This document shows, piece after piece, positions 16,298-22,766 of a stretch of DNA of 43,169 bases (positions are counted from its first letter, which is position 1; each line of letters starts with the position of its first letter). The DNA is from Chloroflexota bacterium (GTDB lineage: Bacteria > Chloroflexota > Anaerolineae > CG2-30-64-16): positions 1 to 43,169 of the forward strand of contig JAPLHB010000045.1 in assembly GCA_026389845.1 (NCBI GenBank), read 5' to 3'. The position numbers and the translations under genes were made by a program. The notes under the pieces were generated by a model, which did not search any database, was not told the DNA's origin, and saw only the letters and a list, made by a program, of their open reading frames with translations.

Positions 16298-16443
16298 GGC
16301 CATTCAGTTCTCGCGTCGGGCGACTGGAAGTCGCTGCAACCACTGCGAAGCCGACCTGCGTCGGCTGGATTGCAGTCGGCGTAGGCCGACTTGGCATCTG
16401 TTGCAGCGGTTTCTAACCGCCAGGCTCCGAGAATTGAATGACC
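16298..16443. mobile_element. Candidate 146-bp miniature inverted-repeat element
   Basis: The ends GGCCATTCAGTTCTCG (16298-16313) and the complement at 16428-16443 match at 14 of 16 positions. The interior is made of nested GTCGGC/GCCGAC and GCGACT/AGTCGC palindromes and has no reading frame. The direct repeat GACCGCCCCC occurs just outside both ends (16286-16295 and 16447-16456), separated by 2-3 nt. It lies between divergent genes. Confidence 0.6.
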
Positions 16444-16464
16444 ATGGACCGCCCCCGAGCAGCT

Positions 16465-16493
16465 TTGACCTTTCATTCCCGGCGTGGTAAAAT
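16465..16493 (+). promoter_or_regulatory. Sigma-70 promoter of the glycosyltransferase gene
   Basis: TTGACC (16465-16470), a 17-nt spacer and TAAAAT (16488-16493). The predicted start (~16500) is about 3 nt before the ATG at 16503, so the mRNA would be nearly leaderless; no SD is visible. Confidence 0.68.
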
Positions 16494-16502
16494 CGGAACT
16501 CG

Positions 16503-17270
16503 ATGTCTTCCAGTCATCCTGACGGCATCCCGATGGATGCCAAGACCTTTGTCGTCATTCCTACCTACAACGAAGCGGCCAATCTGCCGGCGCTGGTGGG
16601 CGAGTTGCGCGCCCTGGATGTGGCGGAGTTGGCCGTGTTGATCGTGGACGATAATTCGCCCGACGGCACCGGCCAGGTCGCCGATCAGTTGGCCCAACGG
16701 CTTCCCGACCTCGTCCACGTCCGACACCGGCCGCTCAAGCAGGGGTTGGGCCGTGCCTATCTGGATGGCTTCGCCCGGGCGCTCGATCTCGGCGCCGACT
16801 TTATCATTCAGATGGACGCCGACTTCTCGCACCCGCCGAGCGCCATCCCGACGATGCTGGAGCTGATCCGCGACTGCGATGTGGTCGTCGGCTCGCGCTA
16901 CGTGAGCGGCGGCCGGCTCGACGAGCGATGGGGTTGGGGGCGGCGTTTCCTGAGCTGGTGGGCCAACGAGGTCTGGTCGCGGCGCTTCCTCGGCCTGCAG
17001 ACGCGCGACATCACCGCGGGCTTCAAGTGCTGGCGACGGGCAACCCTCTTCGGCATCGGCCTCGACCGTGTCGGCTCCGACGGCTACGCGTTTCAGGTGG
17101 AGATGACCTATCTGACCGAACGCCTGGGCTACCGCGTCCGCGAAACCCCTATCTACTTTGAAGACCGGCGCATCGGCAAATCCAAGATGAGCGTGCCGGT
17201 GAAGCTGCAAGGCGCGGTGGATGTTATCCGCATCTGGTACAGGCATCGAAACGTGAAACGTGGTGCGTGA
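16503..17270 (+). CDS. Family-2 glycosyltransferase, dolichol/polyprenol-phosphate mannosyltransferase type
   Basis: 255 residues of GT-A fold, typical of Dpm1-like enzymes that make polyprenyl-phosphate sugars for membrane glycosyltransferases. FVVIPTYNEAANL opens the fold. D49/D50 in VDDNSPDGT bind the nucleotide. The metal site is D105-A-D107 in IQMDADFSHPP. Further marks are VVGSRYVSGG, WWANEVWSR, DITAGFKCW and SDGYAFQVEM, then IGKSKMS. No C-terminal membrane helices are present. The ATG at 16503 fits the leaderless promoter; ATG 16533 is an alternative. The last ~8 residues are encoded by repeat sequence. The next gene would be a natural user of the lipid-linked sugar (inference). Confidence 0.9.
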   Translation: MSSSHPDGIPMDAKTFVVIPTYNEAANLPALVGELRALDVAELAVLIVDDNSPDGTGQVADQLAQRLPDLVHVRHRPLKQGLGRAYLDGFARALDLGADFIIQMDADFSHPPSAIPTMLELIRDCDVVVGSRYVSGGRLDERWGWGRRFLSWWANEVWSRRFLGLQTRDITAGFKCWRRATLFGIGLDRVGSDGYAFQVEMTYLTERLGYRVRETPIYFEDRRIGKSKMSVPVKLQGAVDVIRIWYRHRNVKRGA

Positions 17271-17369
17271 TGCGTGGTGCGTGATGCGTGATGCGTAGTG
17301 CGTGAAGGGCGTTATGTAGGCTCACGATCCTCGCTCTACGCTTCACGTCTCACGCTTCACGTCTCGTGG
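17255..17369. repeat. Heptamer repeats in complementary arms
   Basis: GCGTGATG/GCGTGGTG-type heptamers (17259-17305) are followed by their complements, CTTCACG/CTCACGC (17336-17365). The left arm starts inside the end of the glycosyltransferase gene. The right arm ends at the SD of the next gene. Confidence 0.78.
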
Positions 17370-17378
17370 AGCAGACTC

Positions 17379-20300
17379 TTGAAAGCCTCGCGCAAGCCCG
17401 ATGTCGCCATCGTCGTTTTCTTGCTTCTCTTGCCCCTCCTCTGGTTTGCGCCGCAGGTGGTGGGCGGCAAGACGCTGTTACCCGCGGATAACCTGTTCGC
17501 GTTCGAGCCGTGGCGGAGCTTTGCGGCCGAGGCCGGCGTCACCGTGCCCCACAACGGGCTGATCAGCGATTTGATCCTGGAAAACTACGGCTGGAAGTCG
17601 CTGATCGTCGAAGCGTTGCGTTCCGGCCGGCCGGCCGACATCCTGTGGAACCCGCGACTCTTCTCCGGCGTGCCATTCCTCGCCGCGGGCCAACATTCCG
17701 CGCTCTATCCGTTGAGCGTGATTTTCTATATCCTCCCGCTCTGGCGCGCCTACGGCGTCTTCACCTGGCTGCAATTGGGGCTGGCGGCTGCCGGCATGTA
17801 CTTCTTCGCCCGCGTGCTGCGCCAAAGCCGGCCCGCAGCGACCCTTGCGGCCATCGCATATACTTTCTCTGGTTTTATGATCGTCAGCGTCAACTTCAGC
17901 ATGGTCATTGCCGCGGCCGCGTGGTTGCCGCCGCTGTTGGCGATGATCGAGTTGGTGGTGAGAGAGACGGGTAGACAAGGAGACAAGGAAACCGACAGTC
18001 ACCTTGTCACCCCTTCACCGGGTCGCCTTGTCACCTCGTCCCCCGTCCCTTACGTCGCGGCCGGCGCGCTCCTGCTCGGCATCCAAACTCTGGCCGGGCA
18101 CGTCGAGATCACGCTGTACGTGCTGCTGGTGAGCGCGTTCTATGCGGCGTGGCGGCTGGTGGCGCTGGGGCTACGTGCCAGGCACTTCCGAAGTGCCTGG
18201 CACGTGTCGGCCAAAGCGATGGCGCGCACGGTCGGCTGGCTGCTGGCGATGGTCGGCCTGGGCCTGGCGATCGGCGCGGTGCAGTTGATCCCGCTGTACG
18301 AGCTGGTCAAGCAGAATTTTCGCGAAGGGTCCGCCTCCCTGGCGCAAATCCGCGGGTGGGCCTGGCCGAGCCGCCAGATCGTCACCTTCCTGCTGCCCGA
18401 TTTCTTCGGCAACCCCACTGCCCACACCTACTTCGACATCTGGTCGCGGCAATGGCTCCCCGTAACGCAAAACGCGCTCGGCGACCCGATCAACACGATT
18501 GACTGGGGCGTGAAGAATTACGTCGAGGGCGGGAACTACCTGGGCATTGTGACGCTGCTGCTGGCGGCGGTGGCTGGATTGCAGATTGCAGATTGCAGAT
18601 TGCAGATTGGACGACGGCGCAGTCCGCAGTCAGATAATCACGCAACACGCAACACGCAGCACGTCGTCCTCTTCGCCGTCCTCGCCGCGCTCTCCCTCCT
18701 CTTCGCCTTTGGCACACCCCTCTATGCCATCCTCTACTACGGCGTGCCGGGCTGGAGCCAATTGCACTCGGCGTTCCGGTGGGTGTTTCCGTATACGTTG
18801 AGCATGGCGGTGTTGGCGGGGTTTGGGCTGGATGCGCTGCTGGGGGCGAATTGCAGATTGCAGATTGCAGATGGCAGATTGACCGCTGCAGGCGAGTTCA
18901 AACGTAGGGCCGCGAGGATTCTCGGTGCGTCGGCAGCCTTAGGCGGGATAGCCGCGCTCGGCGTTGTGGCGCTGAGTCTGGTTGTGCCGGGGCCGTTTGT
19001 GGCGCTCGGCGACAAGCTGCTGGTCTGGTCGGATCTGGCACGGGAGAAGGCATTCGCCACCGGCGCGATGGCGTGGAGCTACGAGGCGGTCGGGCTGGCG
19101 CGGTTTGGGGTGATGGCGGTGTTGGCTGGAGTGGTGTTGTGGGCGTTGGGTAGACGAGGAAACAAGGAAACAAGGGAACAGGGGGTCGCGGCGACGTCAC
19201 CTCGTCACCTTGTCACCTTGTCAGCTTGCCACCGTATCTGGCCTTTCGCTGCAGTCGCGCTGCTCGTCGCCGATCTCTGGCTCTTCGGGCACAACTTCAA
19301 CTCGGCCGTTGACCCAAAGCTCCTCGACTTCAAGCCGCAAGTCATCCAGTGGCTCCAAGACCGGCAGCATGACGACGAATCAATCTGCAATCTGCAATCT
19401 GCAATCTGCAATCTGCCGTGGCGTCTCACCACCTTCAACTTGCCCGACGAAAAGACCCTGAACGCCAACACCGCCACGCTCTACGGGCTGGAGGACGTGC
19501 GCGGGTACGATTCGATCATTCCGAAGCAGTACGCGGCCTTCATGGATCGCATCCAACCGCAGGCCGGCGAGCTGCTCTACAACCGCATCGCGCCGATTTA
19601 CGCGGTAGGGGCGGGTCTTTCATCGTCAGTCGAGAATGCCAGCCTTCCGGAGAAGACCCGTCCCTACAACGCGGCATTGGACAGCCGCCTGCTCGACCTG
19701 CTCGGCGTGCGCTACGTCGTCACCACGCAGACGATCCCCAACGCGGGCTATGCGCTGGCCTACGACCGCGAGGTCAAGGTCTACGAAAACCGCGACGCGT
19801 TCCCGCGCGTTTTCATAGTGCCGCAGGCCGTAACCGCGCCCGATCAGCAGGCAGCGCTGGATGCCCTGGAGAAGCTCGACCCGGCGCAGACGGTCGTGGT
19901 GGAGGGCTTTTCCGGGCCAATCCCCGCCGCGGCCTCGCCACAACTGCGCGAGGCGCGCATCAGCCTGCGGACGAATCGCGAGGTGTTCGTGGACGTGAAC
20001 GTCAGCGACCGCGGCTGGCTGGTCTTCACCGACGCATACTTCGACGGCTGGAAAGCCTACATCCGGCCCTTCGGCGTCCAGGGCGAAGGGGTGACGGCTT
20101 CGGGCGAATCGGTGGAGCAACAGACGCCCATCTACCGGGCCGACGGCGCGTTCCGGGCGGTCTACCTGGCTCAAGCCGGGCAGTGGACGGTGCGCTTCGT
20201 CTATTCCCCGCGCAACCTGCTGTTGGGACTCTACGCCAGCTTCCTGGCGGGCGTGATCCTGCTGATGTTGGCGGGCTGGTGGGCGTGGAACCGCTTCTAC

Positions 20301-21875
20301 CGCGGTCCCCGCAGCGAGGTGGGCACGGTCGCCAAGAACAGCGCGGTGCAGATGGCGATGTCGCTGCTGAGCAAGGGGATTGACTTCGCCTTCGCGATGC
20401 TGCGCCTGCGGGTGCTCAGCCCCGGCGGCGAGGGCAGCTATGCGTTTGCGATCACCTTCTACGGCGTCTTTGAGATCCTGACGCGCTTCGGGCTGGGCAC
20501 GCTGCTGACCCGCGACGTGGCGTTCGATCGCAAACAGGCGGGCCGGTACCTGACAAACGTCGTCGCGCTCCGCTCCGGCCTTTGGCTCCTTAGCCTGCCG
20601 GTGATGGTCGTAGTCGGGCTGATCTATCAGCAGGGCGGCCGGCTGACCCCACAGGAGGCGCAAGCCATCGTCCTGTTTGCGGCCGCGCTCTTCTTCGCCA
20701 ACATCGCCGACGCGATCAGCTCGGTCTTCAACGCCTTCGAGAAGATGGAATATCCCGCCGGCCTGGCGACCGCGGTCGCGGTGGCAAAGGTCGCCCTGGG
20801 CGCGCTCGTGCTCCTGCCGCCGCTGGAGCTGGGTTTCGTCGGTCTGGCAGGCATCTCGCTGGTGATGAACGTCGTGCAGGTGGTGTGGCTGTACGTGGTG
20901 CTGAGACGAACTGTCTTGCCGCAAGGGAGCAAGGGAGCAGAGGAGCAGAGGAGCGTCCCCTTGCCCCCCCGCCCCCCCGCTCCCCCGCGCTTGGGCATAG
21001 ACTGGTCGCTCCAGCGCCACATGCTCCGCGAATCCGGCCCGCTGATGCTCAATCACCTGCTGGCGAGCGTCTTCTGGCGGATTGACCTGTGGGTCTTGCA
21101 GTATTTCAGCGGCGCGGTGGCCGTCGGCATCTTCTCGGCCGGCGTCAAGTACCTGGACGGGCTGAACGTCATCCCCGCCTATTTCACCCTGGCGATCTTC
21201 CCGCTGCTGAGCCGCTATGCTGCCGCCGCGCTCCCCCCTGCCGGCAGCGGGGGGGAGGCAGGGGGGGCCATGCTTGCGAAGGCGTATCGGCTGGCATCCC
21301 AACTGCTCTTCATCGCCGCACTGCCCGTCGCGGTCTTTTTCAGCTTCGCGGCCACACCGCTGATCCAGATCCTCGGCGGCGCGGCCTACCTGCCCGACTC
21401 GGCGACCGCGCTCGCGATCATGATCTGGTCCATTCCGCTCGGCTTCGTCAACTCGGTGACGCAGTACGTGCTGATCGCGGTCAACCAGCAGCGCTTCCTC
21501 ACCCGGGCGTTCATTATCGGTGTTCTCTTCACGGGCCTGGCGAACCTGATCTTCGTGCCCCGGTACGGCTATCTGGCCGCGGCCGCGATTCTGATTCCGG
21601 CCGAGCTGTCGCTGTTCATCCCGTTCTACTGGGCCGTGCGCAAGCACGTCACCGCGATGCCGTGGGCCAGACTCCTCGGCGGGCCGCTGCTGGCCGCGGG
21701 CGCGGATGCCGCGGTCATCTGGGGCCTGGGCCGCGTGGGCATCCCGCTGTTAGTCGCCCTGGCGGCCGGTTTCGTGGCCTACGTCGCCGTGCTGCTGGCC
21801 CTGGGCACCTTCCGCGGCGACGATTTCGCGGTGCTGCGGGCGCGGCTGCCCCAGATTCGGGTGAGACGCCGATGA
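17379..21875 (+). CDS. YfhO-like membrane protein fused to an oligosaccharide flippase
   Basis: 1,498 residues from TTG 17379 (GGAG 7 nt upstream); the frame is open back to 17298, but only through repeats. Residues 1 to ~970 resemble YfhO/GT-C membrane proteins. They have an outer loop after helix 1 (LLPADNLFAFEPW), multiple helices, then a soluble region (LNANTATLYGLEDVRGYDS, ALDSRLLDLLGVRYVVT, FTDAYFDGWKAY) and a last helix near 20250. From ~978 a Wzx/MATE-type flippase follows (GTVAKNSAVQMAMSLLSKGID to the end) with 12-14 helices. Such proteins handle surface polysaccharide or lipid-linked sugars. Eight stretches of dispersed repeat sequence lie inside the frame, mostly in loops, and none breaks it. 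Confidence 0.88.
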   Translation: MKASRKPDVAIVVFLLLLPLLWFAPQVVGGKTLLPADNLFAFEPWRSFAAEAGVTVPHNGLISDLILENYGWKSLIVEALRSGRPADILWNPRLFSGVPFLAAGQHSALYPLSVIFYILPLWRAYGVFTWLQLGLAAAGMYFFARVLRQSRPAATLAAIAYTFSGFMIVSVNFSMVIAAAAWLPPLLAMIELVVRETGRQGDKETDSHLVTPSPGRLVTSSPVPYVAAGALLLGIQTLAGHVEITLYVLLVSAFYAAWRLVALGLRARHFRSAWHVSAKAMARTVGWLLAMVGLGLAIGAVQLIPLYELVKQNFREGSASLAQIRGWAWPSRQIVTFLLPDFFGNPTAHTYFDIWSRQWLPVTQNALGDPINTIDWGVKNYVEGGNYLGIVTLLLAAVAGLQIADCRLQIGRRRSPQSDNHATRNTQHVVLFAVLAALSLLFAFGTPLYAILYYGVPGWSQLHSAFRWVFPYTLSMAVLAGFGLDALLGANCRLQIADGRLTAAGEFKRRAARILGASAALGGIAALGVVALSLVVPGPFVALGDKLLVWSDLAREKAFATGAMAWSYEAVGLARFGVMAVLAGVVLWALGRRGNKETREQGVAATSPRHLVTLSACHRIWPFAAVALLVADLWLFGHNFNSAVDPKLLDFKPQVIQWLQDRQHDDESICNLQSAICNLPWRLTTFNLPDEKTLNANTATLYGLEDVRGYDSIIPKQYAAFMDRIQPQAGELLYNRIAPIYAVGAGLSSSVENASLPEKTRPYNAALDSRLLDLLGVRYVVTTQTIPNAGYALAYDREVKVYENRDAFPRVFIVPQAVTAPDQQAALDALEKLDPAQTVVVEGFSGPIPAAASPQLREARISLRTNREVFVDVNVSDRGWLVFTDAYFDGWKAYIRPFGVQGEGVTASGESVEQQTPIYRADGAFRAVYLAQAGQWTVRFVYSPRNLLLGLYASFLAGVILLMLAGWWAWNRFYRGPRSEVGTVAKNSAVQMAMSLLSKGIDFAFAMLRLRVLSPGGEGSYAFAITFYGVFEILTRFGLGTLLTRDVAFDRKQAGRYLTNVVALRSGLWLLSLPVMVVVGLIYQQGGRLTPQEAQAIVLFAAALFFANIADAISSVFNAFEKMEYPAGLATAVAVAKVALGALVLLPPLELGFVGLAGISLVMNVVQVVWLYVVLRRTVLPQGSKGAEEQRSVPLPPRPPAPPRLGIDWSLQRHMLRESGPLMLNHLLASVFWRIDLWVLQYFSGAVAVGIFSAGVKYLDGLNVIPAYFTLAIFPLLSRYAAAALPPAGSGGEAGGAMLAKAYRLASQLLFIAALPVAVFFSFAATPLIQILGGAAYLPDSATALAIMIWSIPLGFVNSVTQYVLIAVNQQRFLTRAFIIGVLFTGLANLIFVPRYGYLAAAAILIPAELSLFIPFYWAVRKHVTAMPWARLLGGPLLAAGADAAVIWGLGRVGIPLLVALAAGFVAYVAVLLALGTFRGDDFAVLRARLPQIRVRRR
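17969..18038. repeat. In-frame GACAAGG repeats, complementary arms (insert 1 of the flippase fusion)
   Basis: Two AGACAAGGA units (17972-17988) and then CCTTGTCACC complements (18002-18034) encode a hydrophilic loop (GRQGDKET...) between two helices. Confidence 0.8.
18173..18205. repeat. In-frame perfect palindrome ACGTGCCAGGCACTT (insert 2)
   Basis: A 15-bp perfect stem with loop CCG, 33 nt in all, encoding RARHFRSAWHV. The same arm occurs at 37447-37487, where it is read in a different frame. Confidence 0.92.
18577..18664. repeat. In-frame GCAGATT and CGCAACA heptamers (insert 3)
   Basis: Four GCAGATT heptamers (18581-18609) and, 30 nt on, ACGCAACACGCAAC-type heptamers (18640-18664) encode LQIADCRLQIG and then HATRNTQH. 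Confidence 0.82.
18850..18881. repeat. In-frame GCAGATT heptamers (insert 4)
   Basis: Four near-identical heptamers encode NCRLQIADGRL directly after a membrane helix. Same family and same strand as insert 3. Confidence 0.8.
19148..19230. repeat. In-frame GGAAACAA and complementary TTGTCACC repeats (insert 5)
   Basis: GAGGAAACAAGGAAACAAGG on the left and CTCGTCACCTTGTCACC on the right are arms of the same octamer family as insert 1. They encode RRGNKETREQG...SPRHLVTL. Confidence 0.8.
19381..19416. repeat. In-frame CAATCTG heptamers (insert 6)
   Basis: Five copies of CAATCTG, the exact complement of the GCAGATT family of inserts 3 and 4, encode ICNLQSAICNL. Confidence 0.85.
20921..20990. repeat. 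In-frame GCAAGGGA repeats and C-rich complement (insert 7)
   Basis: GCAAGGGAGCAAGGGAGCAG followed by CCCCTTGCCCCCC...GCTCCCC encodes a loop of QGSKGAEEQRSV and proline-rich residues between two flippase helices. A C-rich relative lies in the dipeptidase gene at 32866. Confidence 0.8.
21231..21257. repeat. In-frame CTCCCCCC...GGGGGGGAG palindrome (insert 8)
   Basis: An inverted repeat around TGCCGGCA encodes PPAGSGGE, between flippase helices. Confidence 0.72.
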
Positions 21876-21926
21876 ACGCAGAACAGGGCGAATCCTTCCG
21901 GTGCGCCCGGCGTCATCGTGAAGCTG

Positions 21927-21955
21927 TTGCGTATTGAGCAAGGCCAGGTTATAAT
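21927..21955 (+). promoter_or_regulatory. Sigma-70 promoter of the DUF433/DUF5615 pair
   Basis: TTGCGT (21927-21932), a 17-nt spacer and TATAAT (21950-21955). The predicted start is near 21962, 33 nt before the ATG at 21995. Confidence 0.68.
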
Positions 21956-21994
21956 AGCGCAAGTGGTCAACGACTCGACTCTGTGAGGTGGCTT

Positions 21995-22342
21995 ATGCAG
22001 TTCGAAGACTATTTTGACTTCTTGGCGCCGACCGATATTCGCGTGAGAGGCACGCGCGTGGGCATCGAGACGATCTTGAACGACTACCTGGACTTGGGAC
22101 TGTTTCCTGAGGATATCGTTCTGCGCTATCCGACCCTGAGCCTGGAAGCCGTTTACGCCACGATCGCTTATTACTGGCGCAACCAGGAGCAGTTGGATGC
22201 CTATTTACGGGCCTGGAAAGCGCACGGTGAGCAGATGCGTCGCCAACAAGAGTTGCACCCGTCGCCGGCTGTACAGCGCCTGCGCGCGCTGATCCATCAG
22301 CGTCAACTGGAATCGGCCCCTATGGTCGTAGCAACTTCATGA
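21995..22342 (+). CDS. DUF433-domain protein, putative antitoxin
   Basis: 115 residues. The DUF433 winged-helix core is clear: IRVRGTRVGIETILNDYLDLGL, PEDIVLRYPTLSLEAVYATIAYY. This family is often the DNA-binding antitoxin partner of PIN-like proteins. I chose the ATG at 21995, with GAGGTG 4-5 nt upstream, over the GTG at 21983. It overlaps the next gene by ATGA. The pair has its own promoter, so it is a self-contained module between the flippase and phosphofructokinase genes. A toxin-antitoxin role is inferred from family and arrangement. Confidence 0.88.
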   Translation: MQFEDYFDFLAPTDIRVRGTRVGIETILNDYLDLGLFPEDIVLRYPTLSLEAVYATIAYYWRNQEQLDAYLRAWKAHGEQMRRQQELHPSPAVQRLRALIHQRQLESAPMVVATS

Positions 22343-22707
22343 GCGCATCCGGCTTCCTGTTTGATGAGAACCTGTCCCCGGCCATCGCCGCACAATTGCG
22401 CCGGCATGCTCCAGCGATACCGATCCTGGCCGTGGGGCAGATGGGCGCGCCCGCGAGAGGCACGCTCGACCCGCAAATCCTGTGCTGGATCGAAGAACAC
22501 AACTGCCTGCTGGTCACCAATAACCGTACCAGTATGCCCGGCCACTTACGCGATCACCTGGCCGATGGGCGGCATATCCCCGGCATTCTGATCACACCCT
22601 ATCCCCTCAACATTGGCACGCTGATCGAAGTTTTGTTGCTGGTTTGGGGCGCGAGCCTGCCGGATGAATATCGCGATCAAATCACCCACCTGTCTTTCGG
22701 ACGCTGA
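22339..22707 (+). CDS. DUF5615 PIN-like protein, putative toxin
   Basis: 122 residues. The PIN-like Mut7-C-type signature is FLFDENLSPAIAAQLRR near the start (acidic D-E-N metal site), then DPQILCWIEEHNCLLVTNNRTSMPGH in the middle; the usual second acidic TxD position is here TNN-R-T. Members are predicted RNases paired with DUF433 or similar antitoxins. Because one of the usual aspartates seems replaced by Asn (VTNN instead of VTxD), activity is less certain. It starts at ATG 22339 inside the ATGA overlap. Confidence 0.85.
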   Translation: MSASGFLFDENLSPAIAAQLRRHAPAIPILAVGQMGAPARGTLDPQILCWIEEHNCLLVTNNRTSMPGHLRDHLADGRHIPGILITPYPLNIGTLIEVLLLVWGASLPDEYRDQITHLSFGR

Positions 22708-22721
22708 TTCGACCAGGTCAC

Positions 22722-22756
22722 GTCTCACGCATCACGCATCACGCATCACGCATCAG
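22722..22756. repeat. CACGCAT heptamer repeats
   Basis: Four perfect copies of ATCACGC plus degenerate ones fill the 59-nt gap before the tandem phosphofructokinase and end at its SD (AGGAGG). Confidence 0.8.
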
Positions 22757-22766
22757 GAGGTTCGTC

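Noticed and set aside
19626..21647. Minus-strand open frame of 673 codons opposite the flippase fusion
   Set aside because: The translation is rich in Arg, His, Gln and Asp without domain order, while the plus strand shows helices and flippase motifs.
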